Shown here: one piece after another, positions 56,125-64,000 of the stretch
Numbering within the stretch: the stretch's first letter is position 1
Layout: each line of letters begins with the position of its first letter
Source of the DNA: Lysobacter sp. ISL-50
Lineage (GTDB): Bacteria; Pseudomonadota; Gammaproteobacteria; Xanthomonadales; Xanthomonadaceae
Assembly: GCF_018612875.1 (NCBI RefSeq)
Contig: NZ_JAGGRI010000024.1
Location: forward strand, 163,899 to 227,898
DNA: 64,000 nt
Direction: 5' to 3'
Position numbers and translations under genes: made by a program
Notes under the pieces: generated by a model
Told to the model about the DNA's origin: nothing
Database searches by the model: none
The model's input: the letters and a program-made list of their open reading frames with translations, nothing else

Positions 56125-57999
56125 TCACCGCGCTTGCTTCGCGGCCTTGGCCGCGGCGCCGCGCTGGGTCGCCGCGATCCACGCATCGATCCGCGTTTCC
56201 AGCTCGCGCAGCGGCAACGCGCCGCCGCCGAGGATCTGGTCGTGGAAGACGCGACGGTCGAAGCGCTTGCCCAGACTGGCCTCGGCGCGCGCGCGCAGCT
56301 CGCGGATTTTCAGCTGGCCCATCTTGTACGCCAGGGCCTGGCCGGGCCAGGCGATGTAGCGATCGGCCTCGGCCTGGATGTTGGGTTCTTCCATGTCCGA
56401 GTGATCGCGCATCCACTGCACCATCTGTTCGCGGGTCCAGCGCTTGTAGTGGACGCCGGTGTCGAGCACCAGGCGATTGGCGCGGATGAGTTCCTGCGAG
56501 AGCCGGCCGAAGTCGCTGTACGGGTCCTGGTAGAACCCGACTTCCTTGCCCAGGTCTTCCGAATACAGGCCCCAGCCTTCGATGAAAGCGGTCTGGCCGA
56601 GCAGGGTGCGGAACTTCGGCAGTTCCGGCAGCGCGCGCGACATCGACAATTGCAGATGATGGCCGGGCACGCCTTCGTGATAGGCGACCGCTTCGATCGT
56701 GGTCAGCAGGCGCTTCTCGGGTTCGCCGGTGTTGACCGTGATCAGGCCCGGCCGCTTGCCGTCCGGCGTGCCGGCCATGTACTGCGCGGCCGAGGCTTCC
56801 TTCTCGCGCCAGGCTTCCACCGACTGCACCTGCACCTGCGTGGTCGGCAGGGTGGCGAACAATTCCGGCAGCCTGGTTTCCATCTTCGCCAGATACTCGC
56901 GGTACAGATCGAGAATCTGCTCGCGCGAGGTCGCATGGCGCTTGGGATCGGCGGCGACGGCGTCGCGCATGGTTTTCAGGTCGGCGTAGCCCAGCGTCTT
57001 CGCGATGCGGGTCTGTTCTTTCTCGATCCGGGCCACTTCGCTCAGGCCCAACTGGTGAATTCGCTCGGGCGGGGTCGAAGAGGTGGTGAACTGCTCGATC
57101 GCATAGCGGTACAGGCCGTCGCCGCCGGGCAGCGACCACACGCCGTACTGCTCGCGGCCCTGCGGCGCGTATTCCTTGCCGACGAACTCGGCGAGCTGGC
57201 GATAGGCCGGACGCACCTGCTGATCGACCGCTTCCAGGATCTGCTTGCGCAAGCGTTCGCGTTCGGCCGCCGGCACGCTGTCGGGGAATTTCTTCAGCGA
57301 GGCGGCGAAGACGTTGTCCTCGCCGGCGGCGTCGGCGATGCCGTTGCACTGCGCGGCGACCTTGTCGAGCAGGTAGCGCGGCTGCATCAGCCCGTCCTTG
57401 GCGCCCTGCCGCGCGACTTGCGTGACCTGGTCGAGGATGCGCGGAATCTCGCGCAGACGCTTGAGGTAATCGTCGTACTGCTGGGTGTCGTTGAACGGGA
57501 AGGCCTTGATCATTATGGTCAGGATCAGGTGCGTACCGTTGAACTGATCCAGCGGCATTTCATGGGTCTTGAGCGCGTAGCCGCGCAGATCGTTCTCCAG
57601 CCAGCGCACCATCAAGCGGTGGTTGAGCAGATCGCCTTGCGGGAAACCGCGCGTGTCCACGGACTTGAAGCGCGCCAGCATCGCGCGCGTGGCCTCGTTG
57701 TGGCGCTGCGCGCCGGCCAGCGAGAAATCGCTCCAGGCATCGTTGTAACGGTAGTCGCCGAAGAAGCTGGCCTGCTCGGGCAACTCGCGCATCATGCCTT
57801 CCCACTGCTCGTCCATCAGCGCGTTGAAGGCTTTCAGGCGCGTAGCGACATCGGCGGCCTGGGCGCTCGCCGCGACGGCGGCGGATGGCTTCGCCGCGTG
57901 CGCGGCCGGCAGCCAGGCCGCGCCGATCAGCGCCGCAGACAAGACGGCGGTGCGCAGCGATGCGCGATGCGACGGGCGGTGCGGGAACGAAGGGCGCAT
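56125..57999 (-). CDS. secreted DUF885 (M32-like) metallopeptidase
   Basis: 624 aa. Signal peptide RTAVLSAALIGAAWLPAAHA. The zinc-type motif YHEGVPGHHLQ and the downstream EGWGLYSEDLG are the DUF885 hallmarks. GGAG precedes the ATG at 57999. It lies between the two-component genes and the exporter permeases on the same strand, so it may be part of that module. DUF885 proteins are presumed peptidases; substrate unknown. Confidence 0.9.
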   Translation of the reverse strand: MRPSFPHRPSHRASLRTAVLSAALIGAAWLPAAHAAKPSAAVAASAQAADVATRLKAFNALMDEQWEGMMRELPEQASFFGDYRYNDAWSDFSLAGAQRHNEATRAMLARFKSVDTRGFPQGDLLNHRLMVRWLENDLRGYALKTHEMPLDQFNGTHLILTIMIKAFPFNDTQQYDDYLKRLREIPRILDQVTQVARQGAKDGLMQPRYLLDKVAAQCNGIADAAGEDNVFAASLKKFPDSVPAAERERLRKQILEAVDQQVRPAYRQLAEFVGKEYAPQGREQYGVWSLPGGDGLYRYAIEQFTTSSTPPERIHQLGLSEVARIEKEQTRIAKTLGYADLKTMRDAVAADPKRHATSREQILDLYREYLAKMETRLPELFATLPTTQVQVQSVEAWREKEASAAQYMAGTPDGKRPGLITVNTGEPEKRLLTTIEAVAYHEGVPGHHLQLSMSRALPELPKFRTLLGQTAFIEGWGLYSEDLGKEVGFYQDPYSDFGRLSQELIRANRLVLDTGVHYKRWTREQMVQWMRDHSDMEEPNIQAEADRYIAWPGQALAYKMGQLKIRELRARAEASLGKRFDRRVFHDQILGGGALPLRELETRIDAWIAATQRGAAAKAAKQAR

Positions 58000-58053
58000 G
58001 GTGATCTCCGTGGTGTCGGGCGGGGGCGAGGCCGGTCGCGTCGTCCCGATCCC

Positions 58054-58070
58054 GTCCGGGCGGCCGGACA
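58054..58070 (-). promoter_or_regulatory. possible activator site upstream of DUF885 gene
   Basis: GTCCGG-GCGG-CCGGAC, with TGTCCGG reading on the minus strand. It resembles the TGTCCG palindromes before the HlyD-type gene. No convincing -24/-12 element was found between it and the start codon. Confidence 0.4.
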
Positions 58071-58236
58071 GGGGGCAGGTAAGCAGATGCGGTGAAGGCG
58101 GCATCGGTGGCGCAGCTTGCCTGAATCCGCGCGGTGCCAGCATCCGACTTTTGCGACAGGCGCGCGAGCCGCATCGTGAGATGTAACCGCGATGCGGTCG
58201 CGGCGATCGCCGGGGCCCGGCCGCGAGCGCGCTCGA

Positions 58237-59463
58237 TCAGGCCGAACGCGTCGCCAGCGCCGGCGGCACCATCGCGGCGCGGCGCGCCGGTCCGTACACC
58301 GCGAACTGGCCCAGCAGCCACAGGCACAGCGCGCCCATCGGCAGGTACAAGGCCGGCAGCCGCGGCAGTTCGTAATACTTCATCAGCGCCAGATTGATCG
58401 CGAACGCCAGCGCCATGCCCAGGACGATGCCGATGCTGGTCAACAGGAAGTTCTCGGTCTGGAAGTAACGCAGGATCTGCCCCTGGGTCGCGCCGAGCGC
58501 GCGCCGCACGCCGATCTGCTTGGTGCGCTGCTGGACCCAGAAGCTGGCCAGGCCGACGATGCCCAGCGCGGTCACGATCAGCAGGGCGATGCACACCGCG
58601 CCGAGCAGCCAGACCATCGAGCGGTCGGTCTGCAGGTACCTGTCGGCCATGCTTTCGACGAGAGCGTTCTTGTCGCTGAGGATGCGCAACGGTCCGTTCT
58701 TGGCCAGCGCCTCGCCCGCGGACTTGAGGATCTGCTGGCGTTGCGAGGGGTCCACCCGCAGCAGATAGATGCCGTCGTCGTAGCTCATCTCGATCGGGAA
58801 GATGACCGAATACTCCGCCGAGCCCAGGCCGAAGCCTTCGTTCGGGCGCAGCAGGTGTTCGACCACGCCGACCACATGGGTAGGCGCATCGCCCCAGGAG
58901 TAGAACGATTTGCCGAGAGGGTCCTGGCCGGGGAACAGCTTCTCGGCCAGCGCGCGGGTGATGATCGCCGAGGACACCGGATAGTTGGCGCCGGGTTCGC
59001 GAGCTTTCGCGTAGTTGATCATTTCTTCCGGGTTGAAGTCGCGGCCGGCGATCAGCTTCAGGCCCATGGTCTTGATGAACTGCGGATCGCCCAGATAGAT
59101 CGAGACGTTGGTGGTCGGGACCTTCTGATCGGAGCTGAGATTGATGCCGCTGTTCCAGGAAGAATCGCCGTAGCGCACCTGATTGACGACGGTCGCGGCC
59201 TTCACGCCCGGCAGCGAGCGCAGCAGGGCCAGATCCGCATGCGTCAGCGCCTGTTTGTCGCCCTTGGCGTTGATGCCGCGGATCGCCACGCGCAGCAGTT
59301 CGTTCTCGACCATGCCGCTGGGACGCTGCATGCGCTGGATGCGGTTTTCGATCAGGAACACGGCGTTGCAGATGATCGCGCAGGTCAGCGCGACTTCGAA
59401 CACGATCAGTGCGGCGGCGGTCTTGTGCCGGCGCAACGTGGTCAGGATGGGGCGGATGTCCAT
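58237..59463 (-). CDS. ABC exporter permease with FtsX/MacB domain (second of pair)
   Basis: 408 aa. N-terminal membrane helix (AALIVFEVALTCAIICNAVF), a large periplasmic MacB-PCD-type domain, then three C-terminal helices (GAVCIALLIVTALGIVGLAS, LTSIGIVLGMALAFAINLAL, YLPMGALCLWLLGQFAVYG). RTKQIGVRRALGATQGQILR is the FtsX signature. It ends the exporter part of the operon and probably dimerises with the other permease. Confidence 0.92.
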   Translation of the reverse strand: MDIRPILTTLRRHKTAAALIVFEVALTCAIICNAVFLIENRIQRMQRPSGMVENELLRVAIRGINAKGDKQALTHADLALLRSLPGVKAATVVNQVRYGDSSWNSGINLSSDQKVPTTNVSIYLGDPQFIKTMGLKLIAGRDFNPEEMINYAKAREPGANYPVSSAIITRALAEKLFPGQDPLGKSFYSWGDAPTHVVGVVEHLLRPNEGFGLGSAEYSVIFPIEMSYDDGIYLLRVDPSQRQQILKSAGEALAKNGPLRILSDKNALVESMADRYLQTDRSMVWLLGAVCIALLIVTALGIVGLASFWVQQRTKQIGVRRALGATQGQILRYFQTENFLLTSIGIVLGMALAFAINLALMKYYELPRLPALYLPMGALCLWLLGQFAVYGPARRAAMVPPALATRSA

Positions 59464-59471
59464 GCGTGGCC

Positions 59472-60800
59472 TCACTGGCTCTTGAGCTGGATGGCGGGCG
59501 TCACCTGGCAGGCGCGCCAGGCGGGCAGCAGCCCGGCCAGCACGCTGGCGGCGATGGCCAGCAGGAAGGTGGTGAACAACATGTTCATGTCCAGCCGGGC
59601 CAGCGCGGCGTAGGCCACCGGCTGCTGACGCACGGCCCACAGGCCGAGCTGCGCGAGCAGCAGACCGAGCAGACCGCCGGCCAGACCGATGGTGCCGGCT
59701 TCGACCAGGCACTGGGCGAAGATGGCGCGACGGGTCGCGCCGAGGGCGCGGCGCACGCCGATTTCGCCGGAGCGGCGCAGGAACTTGGCCAGCAGCAGGC
59801 CGACCGTGTTGAGCAGGCACACCAACAGGAAGCCGAACGCCAGCCACATCTGCAGGCGCACGTCGCCCGGCACCACGCGCTTGAAGTCCAGCCATTGCAT
59901 GATGCTGTCCAGCTTGGGCGCGGTCGGACGTTCGAAGCGGCCGGCGCTGCGCTGCTGGGCGACGTAGTTGGTCAGATAGCGGCGGTATTCATCGACTTTC
60001 CGCGGCGTGCGCAGCTCGACCCAGTACTGCACCCAGGCGCACTCGGCGCTGAGGCTTCGGTTGCCTTCCTCGTCCTTGTTGTTCTCGCCCCAGCAATCGA
60101 CACTGCCTTGCGCATCCATGCGCAGATCGCGGGAGGTGCTGAACGGCAGGAACAACTCTTCGGGCTCGCCGAAACCGCGTTCGACGCTGAGGTCGTAGAA
60201 ATTGGGCTGCGGATGCCATGGCTTGATCACGCCGATCACGCGGAACTCGTGCTTGTCCAGCCACAGCGACTTGCCCACGCTGTTGCCGCCGCCGAACAGT
60301 TTCATGTTGAGTTCCGATCCGATCACCGCCACGCGTGCGCGTCCAGCGTCGTCTTGCGCGGTCCAGGGCGCGCCGTACTCGAACGGCGCTTCGAACATGG
60401 CGAAGAAATCCGCCGAGGTGAAACGCGAGTCCTGGCGGATCGGCGGCATGCCATTGCTGCGCGGCTCGATGGCGACGGCGCCGCTGGACATCAGCGCCTG
60501 GCGGTCGCCGCGCTTCTCGCGCAGCAGGGCTTCGGCGTCGAAGCGCGTGAAATTGTCGTGCGGCTCGTCGCCGGGGGTGTAGTCGTCCATCGGGCGCGGA
60601 TCGATGCGCGGATGGAAGATCTGCCCGCTCTTGTTCGGAAGCGGATCGCCGGACAGCACGTGGAACACGGTCAAGGTGGTCATCGCCGCGCCGATGCCGA
60701 GCGCGATGGCCAGCACCATCAACGCGGTCAGCACCATGTTGCGCTTGAAGCTGCGCAGGGCGAGCTGGAAGTAATAAGCGAACTGGCTGTTGCCGGGCAT
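59472..60800 (-). CDS. ABC exporter permease with FtsX/MacB domain (first of pair)
   Basis: 442 aa. Same plan as its partner: helix NMVLTALMVLAIALGIGAAM, a periplasmic domain (about 60-320) and three helices, with RSGEIGVRRALGATRRAIFA in the FtsX domain. It ends eight bases before its partner's start codon. Two distinct permeases suggest a heterodimeric exporter. Confidence 0.93.
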   Translation of the reverse strand: MPGNSQFAYYFQLALRSFKRNMVLTALMVLAIALGIGAAMTTLTVFHVLSGDPLPNKSGQIFHPRIDPRPMDDYTPGDEPHDNFTRFDAEALLREKRGDRQALMSSGAVAIEPRSNGMPPIRQDSRFTSADFFAMFEAPFEYGAPWTAQDDAGRARVAVIGSELNMKLFGGGNSVGKSLWLDKHEFRVIGVIKPWHPQPNFYDLSVERGFGEPEELFLPFSTSRDLRMDAQGSVDCWGENNKDEEGNRSLSAECAWVQYWVELRTPRKVDEYRRYLTNYVAQQRSAGRFERPTAPKLDSIMQWLDFKRVVPGDVRLQMWLAFGFLLVCLLNTVGLLLAKFLRRSGEIGVRRALGATRRAIFAQCLVEAGTIGLAGGLLGLLLAQLGLWAVRQQPVAYAALARLDMNMLFTTFLLAIAASVLAGLLPAWRACQVTPAIQLKSQ

Positions 60801-60810
60801 GCTCGCGACC

Positions 60811-61557
<747 letters not shown>

Positions 61558-61623
61558 AAGGGAGTTTCCTTGCTTGATTCGTTATTGGATGTGTATTTCT
61601 GAGCGTTCGCTTCGTTGCCCGGC

Positions 61624-61720
61624 TTTTGCCGTCATCCCCGCGAAGGCGGGGATCCAGAGACTTCAGCGTAAGGCCTGGATAAAGCCCTGGATCCCCGCCT
61701 TCGCGGGGATGACGAACAAA
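61624..61720. repeat. inverted GTCATCCCCGCGAAGGCGGGGAT element
   Basis: Two arms: GTCATCCCCGCGAAGGCGGG and its complement CCCGCCTTCGCGGGGATGAC, each also self-complementary through CCCCGC/GCGGGG. It lies between the exporter ATPase gene and the small upstream gene, inside the operon. Confidence 0.92.
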
Positions 61721-61758
61721 AGCGCGGGCGAGTCGGCGAACATTGCGGCGCCGACCAC

Positions 61759-61977
61759 TCAGCGAACCGCAAACATCGGCAGCGCGCAAGCGGTCAGGTA
61801 ACGGCCCAGGCGGGAATTGCGCCGCGCGGCGGTTTCGGCGTTGGCGCTGCGGGCATTGCCGGCATCGCGGACCTGATCGAAATCGATCAACTGATGCAGG
61901 CGCAGCGGGACCGCGTCGGTCAGCTGCTGGGCGTTCCACTGCGGGGCGAAGTCGTAGGCGTAGTTGGCGGCGTTCAT
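61759..61977 (-). CDS. 72-aa small protein in the exporter operon
   Basis: MNAANYAYDFAPQWNAQQLT opens it; RLHQLIDFDQVRDAGNARSA and a basic RRNSRLGRYLTACALPMF follow. The start at 61977 has GGAGA seven bases upstream (an ATG two codons earlier at 61983 lies too close to that site). It begins two bases past the adaptor gene stop. No signal peptide is obvious. Not recognised; a cargo peptide, an accessory, or a small regulator are all possible. Confidence 0.65.
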   Translation of the reverse strand: MNAANYAYDFAPQWNAQQLTDAVPLRLHQLIDFDQVRDAGNARSANAETAARRNSRLGRYLTACALPMFAVR

Positions 61978-61979
61978 GA

Positions 61980-63263
61980 TCATTCTCCAGAAATGCGGGC
62001 GGTTTGGGCGTTGGCGAACTGGTCGCTGCCGGAGACGACGATGCGGTCTCCCGGCTGCAGGCCTTCGAGGATCTGCACATTGCTCAGGCTGCTGGCGCCG
62101 GTGCGGATCGGGCGGCGCGTGGCGATGCCGTTGTGGACGACGTAGGCGCTGGTGCCGCCGGACTGTTCCAGGAACGGTCCGCGTTCGACGATCAGCGTGT
62201 CGCGGCGGGTGTCGAGCACGATGCGCGCGCTCAGGCGCTGGCTCTGGCGCAGGCCCGGCGGCTGCTTGTCCTTGAAGCGCAGGCGGCTGACCACTTCGCC
62301 GTTGACCACTTCCGGCGACACCGCCGAGATCTGCGCGGCGAAGGGCTCTCCGTTGCCGTTGGTGATCTGCGCCGGAATGCCGATGGCCAGATCGCGGGCG
62401 AAACTCTCCGGCACCTTGATCTCGACTTCGAACACGCTCAGATCGACCACGCTCAGCACCGGATCGTTGATCGCGACATTGGCGCGCTGGGCGACCTGGA
62501 CCTGGCCGACCTGGCCGTCGAACGGCGCGCGCAGGGTCAGCGCTTCGACCTGGCGCTGCGCCTCGGTGGCGATCGCGCGCTGGCGATCGGCGAGCAGACG
62601 CTTGTTGCGCGCATCCAGGTTGGCGCTGCGGCCCTGGCGGCCGATGTCTTCGCGCGCATGGCTCAGGCCGATGTCGGCCTTCTGCAGATCGTCCTGGGCC
62701 TTGGCGACATCGACCTTGGCCACCGCGCCGCCTTCGAAGGCGCGCTGATAGCGTTCCAGGTCGCGCTGCGCGGCGACGCGATCGATCTGCGCCTGATCGA
62801 GTTCCTTCTGCGCGATGGAGCGGGCCAGTTCGCCGTCGAGTTCGGCGCGGCTGGCTTCGGCTTCCAGGCTGGCGAGGGTGGCCTGCTCCTGCGCCAGCTT
62901 GCTGCGCAATTCCGGGCTGTCGATCTCGGCCAGCATCTGGCCCTTGCGCACCACGTCGCCGGCGACGACTTTCAGATCGACCGAGCCGCCGGCGATGGCG
63001 TACAGCACCGGGCTGTTGGCGGCGATGACGCGGCCGTCGGCGGCGATGTCGCGGATCAGATCGCCGCGCTTGACCTCGGCGATGCGCAGGCGCTCGGCCG
63101 AAACCGACACACCGCTCGCGCTCCAACCGGACAACAGCCACGCGCCGGCGCCCAGGGCCAGCACGCCGGCGCCGGCGCCGAGCGCCCATTGCCGGCGATG
63201 GCGGCCGTGCACGCTGGCATCGGCGAGGCGGCGGTCTTGCGCGGAGGTGTCGCGGATGCTCAT
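61980..63263 (-). CDS. HlyD/MacA-type periplasmic adaptor
   Basis: 427 aa. An N-terminal membrane helix (WALGAGAGVLALGAGAWLLS) is followed by the lipoyl half-motif LKVVAGDVVRKGQMLAEIDS, a long coiled-coil hairpin (about 100-215), the returning half ALTLRAPFDGQVGQVQVAQR, and beta-barrel and membrane-proximal parts ending IVVSGSDQF. It links the inner-membrane exporter to an outer-membrane channel, which is not encoded here. First gene of the leftward module. Confidence 0.93.
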   Translation of the reverse strand: MSIRDTSAQDRRLADASVHGRHRRQWALGAGAGVLALGAGAWLLSGWSASGVSVSAERLRIAEVKRGDLIRDIAADGRVIAANSPVLYAIAGGSVDLKVVAGDVVRKGQMLAEIDSPELRSKLAQEQATLASLEAEASRAELDGELARSIAQKELDQAQIDRVAAQRDLERYQRAFEGGAVAKVDVAKAQDDLQKADIGLSHAREDIGRQGRSANLDARNKRLLADRQRAIATEAQRQVEALTLRAPFDGQVGQVQVAQRANVAINDPVLSVVDLSVFEVEIKVPESFARDLAIGIPAQITNGNGEPFAAQISAVSPEVVNGEVVSRLRFKDKQPPGLRQSQRLSARIVLDTRRDTLIVERGPFLEQSGGTSAYVVHNGIATRRPIRTGASSLSNVQILEGLQPGDRIVVSGSDQFANAQTARISGE

Positions 63264-63302
63264 CGGCTCGAACTCGGTGAAGGGGCTTTGCCCTTAACCC
63301 AC

Positions 63303-63318
63303 GCACAACCCGTGCCAA
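63303..63318 (-). promoter_or_regulatory. sigma-54 (-24/-12) promoter for the exporter operon
   Basis: Minus-strand TTGGCACGGGTTGTGC matches the YTGGCACG-N4-TTGC consensus with GG and GC exactly 12 bases apart. It lies about 40 bases upstream of the HlyD-type start codon. A sigma-54 activator is encoded in the same module. Confidence 0.78.
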
Positions 63319-63350
63319 CTGCAAGCCATTGAATTTAAAGGGCGGGCAGC

Positions 63351-63395
63351 GGTGTCCGGGCGTCCGTCCGGACGGACACCGTGTCCGCGCGGACA
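63351..63395. promoter_or_regulatory. nested TGTCCG palindromes, probable activator binding sites
   Basis: Perfect palindrome GTCCGTCCGGACGGAC (63362-63377) nested within GGTGTCCG...CGGACACC (63351-63380), and a second perfect palindrome TGTCCGCGCGGACA (63382-63395). They lie 35-90 bases upstream of the -24 element, the usual place for activator sites. Confidence 0.75.
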
Positions 63396-63451
63396 TGGCC
63401 TTTATGGCCGACGGATACAATGGCGCGGTCCATCGAAGGAGTTGCCCCAGC

Positions 63452-64000
63452 ATGTGCGGAATCGTCGGCGCGATTGCGGATCGCGATGTAGTACCGGTCC
63501 TGATCGATGGGCTCAAGCGTCTGGAATACCGCGGCTACGACTCGGCCGGCATCGCCGTGTTCGACGGCGCGCAGCTGCGCCGCGTGCGCCGCACCGGCCG
63601 CGTCAGCGAGATGGAGAACGCCGCGCAGGCGGAAGGCTTCCACGCTCAAGTCGGCATCGGCCATACCCGCTGGGCCACCCACGGCGGCGTCACCGAGGCC
63701 AATGCGCACCCGCACATCAGCTTCGGTGAATTGGCGGTGGTGCATAACGGCATCATCGAAAACCACGACGAGCAGCGCGAACGCCTGCGCGCCGCCGGCT
63801 ACGCCTTCGAATCGCAGACCGACACCGAGGTCATCGCGCATCTGGTGCATTTCCACCAGCAGCAGGGATTGGATCTGCTCGCCGCGGTGCAGGCGGCGGT
63901 CAGCGAACTGGTCGGCGCCTACGCAATTGCCGTCGTGAGCAAGAACGAACCCGGCCGTTTGATCGCCGCGCGCATGGGTTGCCCGCTGCTGATCGGCCTG
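63452..64000 (+). CDS. glmS: glucosamine-6-phosphate synthase, 3' end beyond window
   Basis: First 183 residues of GlmS. The N-terminal nucleophile Cys1 follows the initiator Met (MCGIVGAI); [30 protein letters not shown] and VVHNGIIEN are glutamine amidotransferase motifs. AAGGAG precedes the ATG. It converts fructose-6-phosphate and glutamine to glucosamine-6-phosphate, the first step toward UDP-GlcNAc. The isomerase domains lie outside the window. Confidence 0.97.
   Translation, partial: MCGIVGAIADRDVVPVLIDGLKRLEYRGYDSAGIAVFDGAQLRRVRRTGRVSEMENAAQAEGFHAQVGIGHTRWATHGGVTEANAHPHISFGELAVVHNGIIENHDEQRERLRAAGYAFESQTDTEVIAHLVHFHQQQGLDLLAAVQAAVSELVGAYAIAVVSKNEPGRLIAARMGCPLLIGL

Overview
The window is high-GC proteobacterial DNA that looks like a Lysobacter or close Xanthomonadaceae chromosome. 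The reasons are the dense dispersed inverted-repeat families, the two-gene pyruvate dehydrogenase arrangement with a lipoyl domain on E3, the atpIBEFHAGDC - GtrA/GT2 - glmU - glmS neighbourhood, and a YajQ/DUF1415 pair. This assignment is inferred from content, not from a database search. No CRISPR array, rRNA, transposase or phage structural gene was seen.

Layout. 1-7.4 kb: an edge-truncated conserved hypothetical, a slipin, two degenerate tRNA-like sequences in a gene-poor stretch, an isochorismatase-fold hydrolase, an Lrp-type regulator, a polysaccharide deacetylase and an ECF sigma factor with a membrane partner. 7.5-8.3 kb: six tandem 137-bp units, each a large hairpin. 8.4-15.8 kb: an R-body (refractile body, Reb) locus. 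It runs sigma factor - RebB-type - Pro/Ala-rich Reb-like - 770-aa adenosine-deaminase-like protein - two unknown proteins - two RebB-type proteins - Crp/Fnr-type regulator, and is the most striking system here. 16-31 kb: housekeeping and metabolic genes (TesA-type esterase divergent from a YbbA/YbbP exporter, RsmC, RsuA-type synthase, HAD phosphatase, YajQ, alcohol dehydrogenase, DMT transporter, OmpW-type porin). 31.6-35.9 kb: pyruvate dehydrogenase E2, an unknown secreted protein, and E3.

37.5-45 kb holds the complete F1Fo ATP synthase operon. Four of its spacers, from atpH onward, carry inverted arrays of GGGAAT-like short repeats. 45-52 kb contains a GtrA/GT2 pair, an ADP-ribosylglycohydrolase, a membrane glycosyltransferase-like protein, glmU and a secreted EndoH-type GH18 enzyme. 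52-53.3 kb is a divergent SDR / HTH regulator pair with a palindromic operator.

53.3-63.4 kb reads as one leftward functional module: HlyD-type adaptor, 72-aa small protein, MacB-type ATPase, two FtsX-type permeases, DUF885 peptidase, sigma-54 activator and an NtrY-like kinase. A good sigma-54 promoter and nested TGTCCG palindromes lie directly upstream of the adaptor gene, which suggests that the module's own two-component system drives the exporter. The window ends inside glmS.
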